Shown: in pieces, positions 5,390 to 6,078 of the stretch
Layout: every line of letters starts with the position of its first letter
Numbering within the stretch: position 1 is the first letter of the stretch
Origin: Cytophagales bacterium
GTDB taxonomy: Bacteria; Bacteroidota; Bacteroidia; Cytophagales; Cyclobacteriaceae
Assembly (NCBI GenBank): GCA_020063545.1
Contig: JAGUUF010000317.1
Coordinates: 1 to 6,078, forward strand
DNA: 6,078 bases
Direction of reading: 5' to 3'
The notes under the pieces: generated by a model
What the model was told of the DNA's origin: nothing
The model's input: only the letters and a program-made list of their open reading frames with translations
The model's database searches: none
Program-made: the position numbers and the translations under genes

Positions 5390-6078
5390 ATGAAAAAGTT
5401 GCTGTACATATTCCTGTTTTCTGTGTTAGCCACCGCTGTTCTGCATGCCCAAAAGCAGATCACAATTGATGATTTTACCATGCGGAACACGTTCGCAACC
5501 CGCTCGGTGTATGGCATTAACTGGATGAAGGACGGAAAGTATTACTCTTCTCAGGATGGAAATAAAATCGTGCGGATTAATATTACTACAGGCCAGGTTG
5601 AAGAAACCCTTTGCGATGGTGATGCACTTGCCCCTAAAATTTCAATTCAGGATTATGAATTTGGCAGCGATGAAAAAAAACTGCTGCTGATGACGGAGCG
5701 TGAAGGTATTTACCGGAGATCATTTAAAGCTGAGTATTATAGCTACGACCTGGCGACAAGGGCGCTTCAAAAACTGTCGCCAAACGGTAAGCAATCATAT
5801 GCCACGCTTTCACCCGATGGAACCAACGTGGCCTTTGTTCGTAACAACAACCTGTTTTACGTTAACCTTTCAACCATGAAGGAGGTTCAGGTTACCGATG
5901 ACGGAAAGTTTAACCACGTTATTAACGGCAGCACCGATTGGGTGTATGAAGAAGAATTCAGTTTTGCCAAAGCATTCTATTGGTCGCCAGACGGAAAGAA
6001 GCTGGCCTACCACCGGTTTGATGAAACAGACGTGCGGCAGTATACCATGCAAAAATGGAACAGGGGTGCGTTGTATCC
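5390..6078 (+). CDS. S9 family peptidase, dipeptidyl-peptidase-IV-like, N-terminal part (runs off the window)
   Basis: The frame is open from ATG at 5390 to the window edge, giving 229 whole codons plus two bases (CC, hence proline). Residues 1-20 form a signal peptide ending LHA before Q21, so the protein is exported to the periplasm. What follows is the beginning of the DPP-IV N-terminal beta-propeller, with blade-type repeats such as LSPDG (140-144) and WSPDGKKLAY (198-207). The diagnostic segment is DWVYEEEF at 183-190: the double glutamate (E188-E189, equivalent to E205-E206 of human DPP-IV) binds the free N-terminus of the substrate, and FDETDV follows at 210-215. This supports a true dipeptidyl peptidase rather than a generic S9 oligopeptidase. 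The catalytic Ser-Asp-His triad lies in the alpha/beta-hydrolase domain beyond the window, so activity cannot be confirmed. Full-length relatives are about 700-750 residues. An A-rich leader, not a Shine-Dalgarno sequence, precedes the start. Confidence 0.93.
   Translation, partial: MKKLLYIFLFSVLATAVLHAQKQITIDDFTMRNTFATRSVYGINWMKDGKYYSSQDGNKIVRINITTGQVEETLCDGDALAPKISIQDYEFGSDEKKLLLMTEREGIYRRSFKAEYYSYDLATRALQKLSPNGKQSYATLSPDGTNVAFVRNNNLFYVNLSTMKEVQVTDDGKFNHVINGSTDWVYEEEFSFAKAFYWSPDGKKLAYHRFDETDVRQYTMQKWNRGALY

Noticed and set aside
5870..6052. 60-residue antisense open frame at the right edge
   Set aside because: It is opposite the DPP-IV-like coding region with its diagnostic DWVYEEE motif.
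1..6078. CRISPR array, tRNA/rRNA, insertion sequence, phage or defence system
   Set aside because: I saw no spaced repeat array, no cloverleaf-like or rRNA segment, no transposase or integrase motifs and no terminal inverted repeats with target duplications.

Overview
The window looks like ordinary chromosomal DNA from a member of the Bacteroidota, probably the Cytophagales (Chryseolinea/Cyclobacteriaceae-like). This is inferred from the protein set: a DUF2911 protein, a two-DTG aspartyl protease with a PDZ domain, a dipeptidyl-peptidase-IV-like S9 peptidase, and a geranylgeranyl-reductase-like flavoprotein. Strong Shine-Dalgarno sequences are also absent and the leaders are A/T-rich, as expected in this phylum. 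I see no transposase, phage gene, tRNA, rRNA or CRISPR array.

Layout. (1) At 92-1204 on the minus strand is an FAD-dependent oxidoreductase that starts with TTG. (2) Divergent from it, at 1318-1794 on the plus strand, is a stand-alone receiver-like protein with a degenerate acidic pocket. (3) Converging on that gene with a 4-bp overlap at the stop codons is a minus-strand cluster that reads right to left: a 39-aa single-pass membrane protein (3614-3733, too short for ordinary ORF cut-offs), a LOG-family nucleotide phosphoribohydrolase (3063-3599), and a secreted retropepsin-like protease with a PDZ domain (1791-3023). (4) A 118-bp A/T-rich divergent spacer holds two inverted repeats. (5) The plus strand then carries a membrane-anchored DUF2911 protein (3852-4406), a fructosamine-kinase-family protein (4443-5315), and the N-terminal 230 residues of a secreted S9/DPP-IV-type peptidase (5390 to the window edge).

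How the genes work together. No single pathway links all of them. The minus-strand trio is spaced tightly enough (14 and 39 bp) to be one transcript. The three plus-strand genes are codirectional (gaps 36 and 74 bp), with a perfect GAAA-tetraloop hairpin in the first gap and a possible Bacteroidota-type promoter in the second. The fructosamine-kinase homologue suggests repair of glycated amines in the cytoplasm. The S9 peptidase and the aspartyl protease would act in the periplasm.

I found no convincing new multi-gene system. The points most worth a second look are the overlooked small membrane protein ahead of the LOG gene, the pseudo-receiver, and the duplicated DTG half-domains of the PDZ protease.
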